From the NCBI GenBank assembly GCA_016705235.1, contig JADIYP010000007.1:434001-498000 (forward strand): a stretch of 64,000 bases of DNA. The letters are read 5' to 3'. Below the pieces are notes generated by a model. It saw only the letters and a program-made list of their open reading frames with translations. It was not told where the DNA came from and did no database searches. This document shows positions 46,406 to 56,203 of the stretch, one piece after another; position 1 is the first letter of the stretch; the number at the start of each line of letters is the position of its first letter. The translations under genes were made by a program, and so were the position numbers. This stretch comes from Candidatus Leptovillus affinis (GTDB taxonomy: Bacteria; Chloroflexota; Anaerolineae; Promineifilales; Promineifilaceae).

Positions 46406-47185
46406 TTAATGAAACTCGAAGCGAGTAATACGCCAACAACCGTAAAAGTTCTTTTCCAGCGTCCAGACCTCTTCCTCATCGGGGTTGCCAGCCTCATTGG
46501 CATATTCGCCATGATACTCGCCGGTTGTATAGTTGCCATAGCTGCCGCTTGTAAAGCGGGCGTAATTCCCGTTGACCGTGCCGGAGATAGTTTGATGCCG
46601 CGCATTTTGGAAGGTAGTGGTTTCAAACAGCGCGCTGTAACGCGCCAGAGGATCAAACCACTCCTTTATGGAACCATCTGCTTTTTCCGTTTGTCGCAGG
46701 TAGGCATCGGGGGCAAAGATGGCGGTAATGATTTGCAGATTGCCGCTGTTGACGGCCTGGCTTTCGGCTTTGATGATCTGGATAATCGTGGCGTAATCAT
46801 CTTCACCCCGGTAAGCGCAAAAACGGCCTGACCTGGCATAGCCATACACCCCTGCGGCGATGACGAGAATGAGGAGTACGGCCGTTCCCCACACCCCATT
46901 TCTTCTCGTCGCAGCCCGCCAAATCGGTCCGTTGTCATACACGCTGTCCCAATCCACAGCCGGTCGCAGTTCCTTTGACCTCTGAACCAGTTTTTCCAGG
47001 CGGTTCTGTCGTTTAAAATACCGGACCAGATTGTGTACTCTCGCGTGTAGTGTGTCGCCGGCAATATCTTCATAATCCACGCCGAGATCTGTACACATTT
47101 CCTGCAATTCCGCCAGGTTATAATGTTCTCTCATCAGATCGCGCAGTTTGGAGGGGTTTATTCTTCCGGTTTGTTTATCTTCCAT
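46406..47185 (-). CDS. EAD-like adaptor domain, membrane segment and NTF2-like domain
   Basis: 259 residues from the ATG at 47185 (AGGAAG nine bases upstream). Residues about 10-75 (LRDLMREHYNLAELQEMCTD, LGVDYEDIAG, LVRYFKRQNRLEKLV) match the effector-associated domain pattern found as a plug-in on STAND, protease and CHAT proteins in conflict systems. A membrane segment follows (TAVLLILVIAAGVYGYARSG), then an NTF2/SnoaL-like part (AVNSGNLQIITAIFAPDAYL ... EEEVWTLEKNFYGCWRITRF). Likely a membrane-held adaptor or sensor; partners not identified here. Confidence 0.65.
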   Translation of the reverse strand: MEDKQTGRINPSKLRDLMREHYNLAELQEMCTDLGVDYEDIAGDTLHARVHNLVRYFKRQNRLEKLVQRSKELRPAVDWDSVYDNGPIWRAATRRNGVWGTAVLLILVIAAGVYGYARSGRFCAYRGEDDYATIIQIIKAESQAVNSGNLQIITAIFAPDAYLRQTEKADGSIKEWFDPLARYSALFETTTFQNARHQTISGTVNGNYARFTSGSYGNYTTGEYHGEYANEAGNPDEEEVWTLEKNFYGCWRITRFEFH

Positions 47186-47230
47186 GGCAGGCATCTTCCT
47201 ATAAATAAGTCATGTTTGGCAGTCGCTCCG

Positions 47231-47296
47231 GTTAAAACCCTGAGGGTTTTTAACGAATCAACGCTCATTTTCCAGAGGTCCGGTAAACCCTTTGCA
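47231..47296. repeat. diverged REP family A variant
   Basis: GGTTAAAACCCTGAGGGTTT then TAACGAATCAACG and GGTAAACCCTTTGCATTT; sister of 35261-35328. Confidence 0.6.
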
Positions 47297-47337
47297 TTTC
47301 AGCCGTCAGTCAGTCGGGGAGCACCCAACGTTCCCTT

Positions 47338-49971
47338 CTACGGCAAATACAGCACATTGCGAAAACAGATATCCGCCGGGTCGCCGCCAAATACAAATTC
47401 TATCATGACGTAGATGCTGCTGGAATCGGCCGTCGCAAAATCCGCAAGCTGGAAGGCATAACCTTGCCAATCGGTAGGCGGGGTGATGGTAAATTTGGTC
47501 TCCGCGCCGGTGTCCGGATCGGTGTTGTCCTTAATGCCCACCTGAACGGTTTGATTGCCAACCATGCTTTTCAGCTCCACATACAAACGAGAATATTCGC
47601 TAAGATCTTTGCCCGGCCGGCTGCCCGGAGGCTGCGGCGGCCCATTGGTGATAAAAACCGCGCCCCAATCCTGCCCGCCCGGATAGTTCAGGCACATATA
47701 GCCGCCCATGTCGGCCGCCCAATCAGACAGCCGCCCAGGACCGGTATCCACACCCATGTCGTAACCGGCAGCCAAGGTATTTCCGGCATAGACCGTGTGC
47801 GGCTGCGGGGCTGGCGTGGGCGCAGGCGTAAAGGTGGGCGCAGGGGTTACGGTTGGCAAGGGCGGTTGAGCAAACACAATGTCATCCAGGTAAACCAGAA
47901 CGCCATCAGGCGTTTTTTCGTCGTTGGCCGCCCAGCCAAAACCATCGATCACATGGCTGAGGTCGGCGTTTTGCAAATCGATGTGAAACTCTTGCCAGTC
48001 GGCGGACAGGGTGACAAACCCATTTGCATCGGCTTCACGCGGGTAGATGGGTTGGGGAATGGAGCTGGGGTAGGTTCCGGTATACACGCCGCCCACAAAA
48101 AATTGCACCTGGCTGCCCGCCTGCGGGCTGCGCGCCCGAAAACGCAGTTGAGCGAAGGCGGCCAGGTCGTAACCTTCAGCGTAGTAGCCCCAATTGTTTT
48201 CCGGCTCCTGCCAGTAGATGCCGGCCCATCCCTGGTCGTTTTCCAGAGCGGGATCATAGTGAATGGACACGGCCGTTTCCTCCCACACATCCGTCAGCCG
48301 GGCGCAATCGCTGTAGGTGATGGCCTGATAATCGCCCATGTAGCCGCTGGGCGCGAAATGATTTTCGGCCGCCGCATAATTGACAAAAATGGGAAACAGT
48401 TCTTCCTGGCCAGAGACGACCATTGCTCCGTGCGTTGCCGTGGGCATGGGCACGGCCGCCGCGACCGGCTCGGTGTGGTAGGCCAGCGGCGGATACACGC
48501 TTTGCAAATCAAATTTATTCACCCGTTCGGAATCGTATACCCCCCAATAGGAACCAACGCCGCCTTCCGTTTTCCAAAGTTCGTTAAAGGCGGAAAAGGC
48601 AAAAAATGGGATGTTTTCGTTTTGCGCCAGGGTCAGAAATTCGCGCCAGAAGCGTTGTTCGTTGGCGATGCTGGGAACGGCCGTGCCGTTTGTCGGGCCG
48701 GCAGACGGCCAACCGGTTTCGCCGATGACCACCAGCTTGCCCGGCGCCAGGTCTTGAGCCAGCCGGTACATATTCAACGTATGTTGGGCGGCGTTTTCGA
48801 TGGCCACGCCATCCCAATAAGCGTAAATATGCACCAAAACATAATCAACCGCTTCAATTAGCGCCGGATGGCCGAACAAATAGCCGATTGTTTCCGCCGA
48901 GGTGACCGGCACGTCTACGGCCGTCTGAACGCGCTTGATGTCGGCGATCAGCTCCGCTTCGGTCAGGTCGCCGCGCAGCAACACCTCGTTGCCCACAATC
49001 ACCGACTCGATGCCATCGTCTTGCTGCGCCGACTGGATCAGGGCGTCGATTTCCGCTTCGTTTTTCTCTTCATCTGGCCCCAAATCGGCTCCGGCCACCA
49101 CCCGCAGACCTAATTCTTGCGCGATGGCCGGAATTTGCCCCTGAACGCCTACGCTGGAGTAGGTGCGCACCGCGTTGCCCATATGGCGGATGAGCAACAG
49201 GTCGTCGCGCAGCTCGTCTACGGATGGCAGCGGCCCCCAATGCGGATTTTGGCAATCGCGAAAAGGGCTGTAGGCGATGCCTTGAAGCTGGTCGGGTATG
49301 GGCTGCCACTCGATTTGCAGATCGGATATTTGCCAACTGATGTTGGGCGACGTTTTGATTTGGAGGCGGGAAACGGCCGTTTCCCCCACCCTAAACGCGA
49401 ATGTTGGCGCTGGGGACAGGAACCGCGACGTACACTCCGCCAGCGGCAGAGATGCGCAGTCGGCCTGCCACAACAGGTGGTCGTCCACATAAATCGACAA
49501 CGCGCCGCCGGGTTCTGTGGCCTGAACGGCCGTTGTACAACCCTCGCCGTTGTCCGCGCACACCACATGCAGCAAGGCAATCTGGTATGGCTCACCCGGC
49601 GGGGCTTGCACCAAAATCTCGGCGCTGCCGCCCGTGGCTGCCGGCAAACAACTGTCTGCATCCGCGCCTAAGATAACGCCGCCCGCAGGCAACTGCTGGG
49701 CGCACGGCGCGCCGGTGTCTGCGCGGGCATAACTGCCAGAAAAGAGCCATTGGGAGATGGCTTTCGGCGGCTCAGGCGTACGGGTTGGCGTGACGGAAGG
49801 CGTTGGAGAAGGGGCCAAAACAGGAATCTGTGTCGGCGTGCGGTCCGGCTCAGGCGCGGAATTGTCGGGCGGTTTGTCAGGCGAAGATGTCTGGGGTTTG
49901 GCGCAGCCAGCCAGAACAAAAATGAAGATGAGGCCAATGAAGAAACAGAAATAACAGGGTCTTCTGGACAT
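47338..49971 (-). CDS. GH17-type beta-glucanase lipoprotein with C-terminal carbohydrate-binding-like domains
   Basis: 877 residues. Lipobox VLAGC (Cys23), Thr/Pro linker, a jelly-roll-like stretch (about 75-225), then a GH17 barrel: GIAYSPFRDC, acid Glu in SVIVGNEVLLRG, nucleophile Glu in VVIGETGWPSAGPTNG, WGVYDSERVNKFDLQ. Two further beta-sandwich regions (about 560-700 and 740-877) separated by a TPAPT linker look like carbohydrate binders. Predicted outward-facing, cutting beta-1,3-linked glucan. GGAGG six bases before the ATG at 49971. Intact over 2.6 kb. Confidence 0.85.
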   Translation of the reverse strand: MSRRPCYFCFFIGLIFIFVLAGCAKPQTSSPDKPPDNSAPEPDRTPTQIPVLAPSPTPSVTPTRTPEPPKAISQWLFSGSYARADTGAPCAQQLPAGGVILGADADSCLPAATGGSAEILVQAPPGEPYQIALLHVVCADNGEGCTTAVQATEPGGALSIYVDDHLLWQADCASLPLAECTSRFLSPAPTFAFRVGETAVSRLQIKTSPNISWQISDLQIEWQPIPDQLQGIAYSPFRDCQNPHWGPLPSVDELRDDLLLIRHMGNAVRTYSSVGVQGQIPAIAQELGLRVVAGADLGPDEEKNEAEIDALIQSAQQDDGIESVIVGNEVLLRGDLTEAELIADIKRVQTAVDVPVTSAETIGYLFGHPALIEAVDYVLVHIYAYWDGVAIENAAQHTLNMYRLAQDLAPGKLVVIGETGWPSAGPTNGTAVPSIANEQRFWREFLTLAQNENIPFFAFSAFNELWKTEGGVGSYWGVYDSERVNKFDLQSVYPPLAYHTEPVAAAVPMPTATHGAMVVSGQEELFPIFVNYAAAENHFAPSGYMGDYQAITYSDCARLTDVWEETAVSIHYDPALENDQGWAGIYWQEPENNWGYYAEGYDLAAFAQLRFRARSPQAGSQVQFFVGGVYTGTYPSSIPQPIYPREADANGFVTLSADWQEFHIDLQNADLSHVIDGFGWAANDEKTPDGVLVYLDDIVFAQPPLPTVTPAPTFTPAPTPAPQPHTVYAGNTLAAGYDMGVDTGPGRLSDWAADMGGYMCLNYPGGQDWGAVFITNGPPQPPGSRPGKDLSEYSRLYVELKSMVGNQTVQVGIKDNTDPDTGAETKFTITPPTDWQGYAFQLADFATADSSSIYVMIEFVFGGDPADICFRNVLYLP

Positions 49972-50282
49972 TTAAACCTCCTGCGCAATCTCAGGTTGGC
50001 GCTGCTGTCCTGGTGTCGAATCATTACCGCCTCTGGATGAGGCTGTGTTAATTTCCTGTCGTACGGCCGTTTATTGTGGGGGTGGTTCCCTGACAGAACG
50101 ATAGCAGAAAACAGCCCGCCATGCGAGAAAGCGCGCGCCGCCACAAGTTGCGCCTCTCCTTCAGCCATGTGATAATTTTCGCCATACACCTGCTTCAGGG
50201 AGAGCACCATCCACATAACCCAAACGGCCGTCGCCAAACCAACGGCTGACGGTCCGGCAAACGAGGCGCAAGAGAACAACTT
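49972..50282. promoter_or_regulatory. divergent intergenic region between GH17 and uxaE genes
   Basis: 311 bases that must hold promoters for both genes. Two ACGGCCGT words (about 50063, 50224) are present. No clear -35/-10 pair or operator could be picked by eye. Confidence 0.4.
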
Positions 50283-51725
50283 ATGAACCAGATCACCTTT
50301 AAAAACGGCACAATTTATCCTGAATCGATCGTGGTCCATGAGGCCACCACTTACTTCCTGGTCCGATTGCCCGGCGGTGGGAAGCAGTTGGTGGTGCGGG
50401 GCGACACGGCCGTTTTCCACGGAACCCCCTCCGACGACGGCCTCATCGCCCCACTTACCCCGGCCAACGCCGCCGCCCTGCGCCAGCGGCTCCCCTGGCT
50501 CAACCCCACGCCGCTGGGCGCGCAAACCTCTTACGGTTTCGGCGACCGGATTGGGTTAGCCACGCCAGGACACGTCGCCGCCATGCGCGCCACCGGCGCA
50601 GTCGGGCGCATTGCCCCCATCTTTGCCCAGCAATCGGTGCGCGAAAACACGCGCATCGGCCGCAACCCGCAGTTGGTGATGGATGCGGCCACCTGGGGTT
50701 TGCTGCAAACCGGCTGGCGCGAACCCTGGGGCGCAGACGCCGACCACGTGAAGCAAGTCAGCGATTTGCCGCCGTTTGTGGCGGCGGGTTATACCTTTTA
50801 TACGATTGATCCCAGCGATCATGTGGACAATGAGGCGCAAACCGACACGGTGGAAACGCTGCGCCGCAAGGCGGCCCAACTCCCCTGGCAAGACCTGAAC
50901 ACAGAGTACGACGCCGTTTACCAGACATATTGCCAGGCGCCGTTTGCCCTCGATGGCCTGACGCTGACCTTTGCGGAAGAAACGCTGCTGCGGGCGCTGG
51001 TGAAATATGGGCGGGCTGTGGCGCACACGGCCGTTATCACCCAGGCCCTCAGCGCCCAAATCGGCGGGCAGCCTTTCGATCTGGAGATGTCGGTAGACGA
51101 AACCGATACGCCCACATCGGCCCACGAGCATTTTTTCATCGCCAACGAACTGCTGCGCCGCGAGATTCCGGTGGTTAGTTTAGCGCCTCGTTTCGTCGGC
51201 AAATTCCAAAAAGGGGTCGATTACATGGGCGACCCGGCGGAGTTTGCGGCGGAATTGGCCAAACACGCGGCCATCATGCGCCATTTTGGCCAATACAAGC
51301 TGTCGGTTCACACCGGGTCAGACAAATTCTCCATTTATGATGAGATCAACCGGCAGGCAAACGGCCGTGTCCATGTCAAAACGGCCGGCACCAGCTATCT
51401 GGAAGCGCTGCGCGCGCTGGCCCAAGACCACCCCGCCCTCTTCCGCCAGATTCTTACCCTGGCCCACGAACGATTCAGCGTAGACCGTAAAACCTATTTC
51501 CTCGACTGCCGGCCGGAAAATGTTGCCCACAGCCCCCAGCTCACCGACGCGCAGCTCCCCGGCCTGCTTGATGATTTTGATGCCCGCCAACTGCTGCACG
51601 TCACCTTTGGCTCGGCACTGGACCGCTACGGAGCCAGCATGTTACCGGCGCTGGACGAGGCGGAAGCGCAGTACAGCGCCATGCTGGTGCGCCATTTTAG
51701 CCGCCATTTACAACCTTTTTTGTGA
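50283..51725 (+). CDS. uxaE: tagaturonate epimerase
   Basis: 480 residues, family length. Signatures: SYGFGDRIGLATPGHVAAMR, PIFAQQSVRENTRIGRNPQL, ATWGLLQTGW, GADADHVKQVSD, FYTIDPSDHVDNEA and HTGSDKFSIYDEI. UxaE interconverts D-tagaturonate and D-fructuronate in galacturonate catabolism of bacteria lacking the classical reductase route. Metal ligands likely among the D/H residues of DADH and HTGSDK. No other uronate gene is in the window. Confidence 0.88.
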   Translation: MNQITFKNGTIYPESIVVHEATTYFLVRLPGGGKQLVVRGDTAVFHGTPSDDGLIAPLTPANAAALRQRLPWLNPTPLGAQTSYGFGDRIGLATPGHVAAMRATGAVGRIAPIFAQQSVRENTRIGRNPQLVMDAATWGLLQTGWREPWGADADHVKQVSDLPPFVAAGYTFYTIDPSDHVDNEAQTDTVETLRRKAAQLPWQDLNTEYDAVYQTYCQAPFALDGLTLTFAEETLLRALVKYGRAVAHTAVITQALSAQIGGQPFDLEMSVDETDTPTSAHEHFFIANELLRREIPVVSLAPRFVGKFQKGVDYMGDPAEFAAELAKHAAIMRHFGQYKLSVHTGSDKFSIYDEINRQANGRVHVKTAGTSYLEALRALAQDHPALFRQILTLAHERFSVDRKTYFLDCRPENVAHSPQLTDAQLPGLLDDFDARQLLHVTFGSALDRYGASMLPALDEAEAQYSAMLVRHFSRHLQPFL

Positions 51726-51777
51726 TGCGAAAGACCTTAAGGGTTCGTTCAAAAATAAGTTTGGACTTTAGATTAGT

Positions 51778-51903
51778 TTGTAGCCGCGGTATCCTTACCG
51801 CGTATTTTCCAGAGCGCGGTAAGGATACCGCGGCTACCGCGGTCTTCCAGAGGCGGGGTAAGGATACCCCGGCTACAAAAAGAGGTTCTCCGACAGACTG
51901 CTA
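51778..51903. repeat. composite family B element
   Basis: A core of the GTAGCCGCGGTATCCTTACC type (as at 30303) is fused to a normal family B right half ending TCCGACAGACTGCTA; the left terminal repeat is absent. Confidence 0.75.
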
Positions 51904-51916
51904 GAGTATGAAGCAG

Positions 51917-52190
51917 CCAGTTATCCCGGTGAAGCAACCATTTCTCCCGCGTCGGAACCATTCCTCCCGGTGAAGCAGCCATTCCTCCCGGTGAAGCAAC
52001 CATTCCTCCCGGTGAAGCAACCATTCCTCCCGGTGAAGCAACCATTCCTCCCGGTGAAGCAGCCATTCCTCCCGGTGAAGCAGCCATTCCTCCCGGTGAA
52101 GCAACCATTCCTCCCGGTGAAGCAACCATTCCTCCCGGTGAAGCAGCCATTCCTCCCGGTGAAGCAACCATTCCTCCCGGTGAAGCAACC
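51917..52190. repeat. 21-bp minisatellite, eleven near-perfect units plus degenerate ones
   Basis: Unit CCATTCCTCCCGGTGAAGCA plus A/G, eleven times at 51958-52190 with only A/G variation, preceded by two to three decayed units. A 21-base period leaves several frames open on both strands. On the minus strand each unit has GGGAGGA directly followed by ATG. Lies between two converging genes. Probably non-coding and length-variable. Confidence 0.9.
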
Positions 52191-52225
52191 ATGATGCGCC
52201 TTTTTACTGGAGGGGATAACGGCCG

Positions 52226-53494
52226 TTACCCGCGTTTGACAACCATGCAGGTAAAATCATCCCGATAGTTCGCTGCTCCGGAAAACAACTGCGTGGCCTG
52301 GATGATACGTTCGATGATCGTCTGCGCCGGCAGGGAATGCGCGTCATGCAGCACGGCCTGCAAGCGGGCCAGGCCAAATTCTTCGCCCTCTTTGGACATC
52401 ACTTCCACAACGCCATCGGTATACAACACCAGCAGGTCACCCACTTGCAGCGTAACCTGGGCGGCCCGATACACCGCTCCCAGGAGGATGCTGAGGAGCG
52501 GGCCGCCTTGTGTTAATGTGTCTACACGGCCGTCGGCGCGCAGCAGCAGCGGCGGGTTATGGCCGCAGTTGGTGTAGGTGAACTGCCCGCTGTCGGGGAC
52601 TAACACGCCGAAAACGGCCGTGACAAAATCAATCCCGCCGGTGAAATCGGGTAATAGGCGGTTCATGGTTTGGGCAATGACGGCCGTTTCCCCACCGGCG
52701 CGGGCATGCGTGCGCAAAAGCGCCCGAAATATCGCCATAATCATCGCCGCCGGAATCCCCTCCCCCGAGACATCAGCCACCACCAGACCCCATTGTTCCT
52801 GGGGCAGTTGGATAAAGTCGTAATAATCTCCGCCAATTTCGAAGGTGGGAAGACACGTCCCGGCAATATCATACCCCGCTAAAACCGGTGGTTCAGCCGG
52901 TAAAAGCCGGGATTGGATGGCCTGGGCCATTTTTAGCTGCATCTCGATTTGCTTATTCTCCAAAAGCTGCCGGTGCAGCATGGCCTTTTCAATGGAAATC
53001 GACGCGGCGTCGGCAAAAAACAGCAGCACTTCCACATCTTCTTGGTTGTAGGCGGCAAGCTGGTTGCTTTCCAGATTCAAAGCGCCAATGGGCTGATCAT
53101 TCCTCACAATCGGAACGACAATCTCCGACAACGTCCCTTCCCGGCCAACCACATAACGCGAGTCCAGGCGAACATCAGGCACCACCAGGCTTTCGCCCGT
53201 AGAAATAACATGGCCGATAAGCCCTTTGCCCAAACTGAGCATGGGGTCCATTTCTGGCGGGCGCTGCGCATCGAACCCACGCCAAACCACGCTGGCGATT
53301 ATTTCTTTGGGCTGCTCGTGCCGCCCATGGATCAGGTCCTGATTCAGGACAAAAATTCCCGCCGCATCATAACTCACAGTGGCTTGAATCATGTCCAGCA
53401 GTTGGTTCAGAATTTCGTCCAGGTCTAATGTGTCGCGTATTTGCAGGGATATCTGGCGCAAGAGCTGGTATTTGTTTTCGGCCGTTAGTTTCAT
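52226..53494 (-). CDS. GAF domain - PP2C-type (SpoIIE/RsbU) serine phosphatase
   Basis: 422 residues from the ATG at 53494 (GGAG five bases upstream). N-terminal GAF (about 20-165: VSYDAAGIFVLNQDLIHG, LIGHVISTGESLVVPDV, GALNLES), a coiled linker, then the phosphatase: EIGGDYYDFIQLPQEQWGLV, VADVSGEGIPAAMIMAIFRA, TNCGHNPPLLL and LYTDGVVEVMSKEGEEFG with its metal Asp residues. Family members dephosphorylate anti-anti-sigma factors in partner switching; no such partner is next to it. Confidence 0.9.
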   Translation of the reverse strand: MKLTAENKYQLLRQISLQIRDTLDLDEILNQLLDMIQATVSYDAAGIFVLNQDLIHGRHEQPKEIIASVVWRGFDAQRPPEMDPMLSLGKGLIGHVISTGESLVVPDVRLDSRYVVGREGTLSEIVVPIVRNDQPIGALNLESNQLAAYNQEDVEVLLFFADAASISIEKAMLHRQLLENKQIEMQLKMAQAIQSRLLPAEPPVLAGYDIAGTCLPTFEIGGDYYDFIQLPQEQWGLVVADVSGEGIPAAMIMAIFRALLRTHARAGGETAVIAQTMNRLLPDFTGGIDFVTAVFGVLVPDSGQFTYTNCGHNPPLLLRADGRVDTLTQGGPLLSILLGAVYRAAQVTLQVGDLLVLYTDGVVEVMSKEGEEFGLARLQAVLHDAHSLPAQTIIERIIQATQLFSGAANYRDDFTCMVVKRG

Positions 53495-53880
53495 GGGGTC
53501 TCCAAACCAGAGCAACTCACAGTCATTTTAATGCCGGTTCCCTGGTTTAATGATAGTCAATAGTTGGGCAGGTTGGCAAGCCGCACCGGCCAACACTGAA
53601 GGCAATCCATTTTCCCCGGATGAGAGATTTCGCTGCTTTGGTGTTCGAAGGAGAAGCGACAATTTACGATTCGTCACGGGCATGACCGCAGGCGTCCGGG
53701 GGAAGCGAGAGGCAGGATGGGTGTCAACGGCCGTATACTGTGGGATGAACCGATGATCGATGCCGACGGCGGCCGGCTATCTTGCGTGGTCCTGCGCCAG
53801 AACGGGGAGCTTTGGTCCCGCGCGCTCCAGCTTTCAGCCGATGAGTATTCGGGGAAACAAGCGCAGGCAAGCGAACTCGG
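53495..53880. other. gene-free spacer
   Basis: 386 bases between the phosphatase start and the end of the helicase-associated gene. One ACGGCCGT (53728). Short open frames lack composition or start signals. Nothing else seen. Confidence 0.5.
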
Positions 53881-56193
53881 TTACGCGGCTGATTTAAATT
53901 CTACGCCCAGGCGCGCCAGGATAGCCTGCACGGCCGTTACCTGTTCCCCGTCTACCGCTGCCAACGCCCGATTACCGGCCGCAAAAGGTTGCAGCATATC
54001 GTTCAATTCTGGCAAGGCGCGCAGTTCGGCCAGCGTTTCCTGGTCGCGGAACTCAAACAGGGTCACGGTGGCGACGGTGGCACGGCCGTAATAGCCGCTC
54101 CAGGCGCGCAGGTGGTCCACCAGAGAGTTCGGCAGCGGTTCCCGACTGAGTTTGCCCAGTTCGTCGATGATGGCCTGGGCATTTTTTTTGCTGCCTCCGG
54201 CGCGGCGCACACTTTGCTCGGTAAGCTGCCAGCCGTCAGCGGTTTCGACGGCAAAACGGGCAAGCCGGCCGCGCAGGTGCAGGCTGGGGAGGGGATGAAG
54301 GGATTGGATACGGCCGTTTTCCGTCACCACAACACTCTTATCCGCCGCTTCCGGGTTGGCCCCGGACACCACCGGAAGGAGGCCGCTGTTTTGCAGGGCG
54401 CTTAGCAGCCTGGGCTGCTGCCTGGTCTTAACCAGGGCTACGGTCTGCCCAATCGGTCGCGCCAGCAGCTTGCCCGTCTCTTCGCCATCCAGCAACTGCG
54501 CCAGCAGGGTTTCGTCGGCGGCTTGCAGCAGGGTCACGCTGCGCCGAAACACAATGCGGTCGTGGTGAGCGGCCCATTCCGCCAACGAGCGGCGGATATT
54601 TTGCGGCAGGTCGTGGAGTGTGGCCTCATCCAGAAACCGCTGCACCTGCGCAACGGTGTAGCCGGCTTGTTGCGCGGCGTACAGGGACTCTCGCGAGAGG
54701 TGATATTCAAAAGCGCCGCGATCCACTTTTTGCCGTTCGGCAAATATGTCCAACTCGGCCAGCAGGTGCAGCGCCACGGGGCCTATGGCTAAAATCTGAA
54801 AATTGGGTTGGACAATGATTTGGCCGGCTGGTTCGTCGGTGGGCAGGGGTTTGGCGCCTAAAACGGCCGTGCCTAAAGGCGTCAGCCGACAAACGTGCCA
54901 GTTGGTCGGCTCGGCCGGCGACCCATTAAACCCTAACTCCACCAGACCCAATTGAAATAGAAAATCGGCTATTACCTGCGAGACAAACATCTTTTCCAGC
55001 TTGTCCATCTCTGTAGTAGCTTTGACCGGATCGCCATAATAATAGTAATTACGGCCGCTTGTTATGCGGCTGCGCATATCAAAAAGAAAATCAACCTTGA
55101 GACCCTGCACTAAAAAGAGCAGATCGTCTGCTTGGATCCAGGTGTTTGCCGACACAGAGGTCAGCGCTTTAAGCAAGAATTGGCACCCCTGGCGCACGTT
55201 CGGTTCGTACATGTATCCGACCCGCCGATCGGTAAATTGAAAGGCAGAAGGAAGATTGCGCCAGATGGCGATAACGGCCGTTACCTGTTCAGCCGTCGTC
55301 TTTTGCCAAAAATCGGGTATAGCGCTGCTTTTTTTTGTAGACGTTTGCAGGAGGACGCCCTTGGGCGTTACCAGCTTCAATTCCTGCAAAATCTGCCGCA
55401 GCATATACAGGCGGTTCACTTCGTCCTCTTGCCGGGCTTTGTCCAACGCGGGGTCTGGGTTCAGGAGGGCGGCATTTAGCGTCTTCAGGCCGCGTTTGCC
55501 CACAAAACCAGATTGGATCAGATTGATGGGGCTGCAGCGCACTGTGTCCCAGTAGAGATATAAATCGCGTAAAAACAACTGCGCGTCGCCGTGTAAGATG
55601 TGGGCAGGCAGCCACGCATTGGCCACGTTTGGCAGAGGATCAGGGTCTGGCAAATGGCGGCGGACGAAGGGTGGAATAAACACTGTTTCGCCGGGATGAA
55701 ATTGCAATTTGTAACTGGTATTGCTGTTGCTACCTGTGCTTCCTTCGCTAAAGACCAGCCCATATAATGTCAGGCGAGCCATCACATCCTCAAAAATAGG
55801 TGATTGGAGATCATTGATGCTGCCGATGTGGGCAACGGAACGGCCGTAAATGGATGGTCCGCTCTTATAATGCGACCGACTCCCCTTCTGGGAATTCGGC
55901 TGCGGCGCTTCTTTCGCCAATCCGGCCCGAACCAATTCCCGCGCAAACAGCCGGGTAGAGGATGTATTGCCGCGCAGCATGAGCCGGTCAACGACGGCGC
56001 GTTCAGTTTTAGTTAACCGCAGGTAGGAAGCGCTGATGCGTTCCGGCTTAAAAAACTCCTCCTGCATCAGCTTAAGCAGATCCGCTTTCTTGGTTTTTTT
56101 GCCGACAGCGCCGGGCAGTTTGGCAGCAAAGGCCATATCCCAAAGGATGGTGTGAGTATATGCTTCAAGAAGTGTTGCAATATCTGTGATCAT
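53881..56193 (-). CDS. XPB/Ssl2-type helicase-associated domain protein (no motor)
   Basis: 770 residues. No Walker motif. The region about 480-640 (GQIIVQPNFQILAIGPVALH, YHLSRESLYAAQQAGYTVAQ, FLDEATLHDLPQNIRRSLAE, RPIGQTVALVKTRQQPRLLS) matches the helicase C-3/XPB N-terminal-like domain that is often found beside bacterial XPB helicases. N-terminal half is helical with KTKKADLLKLMQEEFFKPER. Last gene of a three-gene set, 10 bases after the SWIM gene. Likely a DNA-binding partner of the XPB helicase (inference). Confidence 0.75.
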   Translation of the reverse strand: MITDIATLLEAYTHTILWDMAFAAKLPGAVGKKTKKADLLKLMQEEFFKPERISASYLRLTKTERAVVDRLMLRGNTSSTRLFARELVRAGLAKEAPQPNSQKGSRSHYKSGPSIYGRSVAHIGSINDLQSPIFEDVMARLTLYGLVFSEGSTGSNSNTSYKLQFHPGETVFIPPFVRRHLPDPDPLPNVANAWLPAHILHGDAQLFLRDLYLYWDTVRCSPINLIQSGFVGKRGLKTLNAALLNPDPALDKARQEDEVNRLYMLRQILQELKLVTPKGVLLQTSTKKSSAIPDFWQKTTAEQVTAVIAIWRNLPSAFQFTDRRVGYMYEPNVRQGCQFLLKALTSVSANTWIQADDLLFLVQGLKVDFLFDMRSRITSGRNYYYYGDPVKATTEMDKLEKMFVSQVIADFLFQLGLVELGFNGSPAEPTNWHVCRLTPLGTAVLGAKPLPTDEPAGQIIVQPNFQILAIGPVALHLLAELDIFAERQKVDRGAFEYHLSRESLYAAQQAGYTVAQVQRFLDEATLHDLPQNIRRSLAEWAAHHDRIVFRRSVTLLQAADETLLAQLLDGEETGKLLARPIGQTVALVKTRQQPRLLSALQNSGLLPVVSGANPEAADKSVVVTENGRIQSLHPLPSLHLRGRLARFAVETADGWQLTEQSVRRAGGSKKNAQAIIDELGKLSREPLPNSLVDHLRAWSGYYGRATVATVTLFEFRDQETLAELRALPELNDMLQPFAAGNRALAAVDGEQVTAVQAILARLGVEFKSAA

Positions 56194-56203
56194 GATTTGG
56201 CCG

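Noticed and set aside
47464..48861. 465-codon frame opposite the GH17 gene
   Set aside because: Lies wholly inside a gene with clear catalytic motifs; translation looks like a shadow.
49668..50525. Minus-strand frame across the GH17-uxaE gap
   Set aside because: Covers both starts of two well-supported genes and has no recognisable domain.
51958..52190. CRISPR array
   Set aside because: Units of 21 bases follow directly without unique spacers; it is a minisatellite, and no cas gene is present.
51773..52192. Collagen-like MVASPGG repeat protein
   Set aside because: All frames over a 21-base minisatellite stay open; no promoter, no flanking domain. Kept only as a finding to test.
53717..54091. 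Small plus-strand gene near 53.7 kb
   Set aside because: Overlaps the end of the helicase-associated gene, lacks a ribosome site and has no recognisable sequence.
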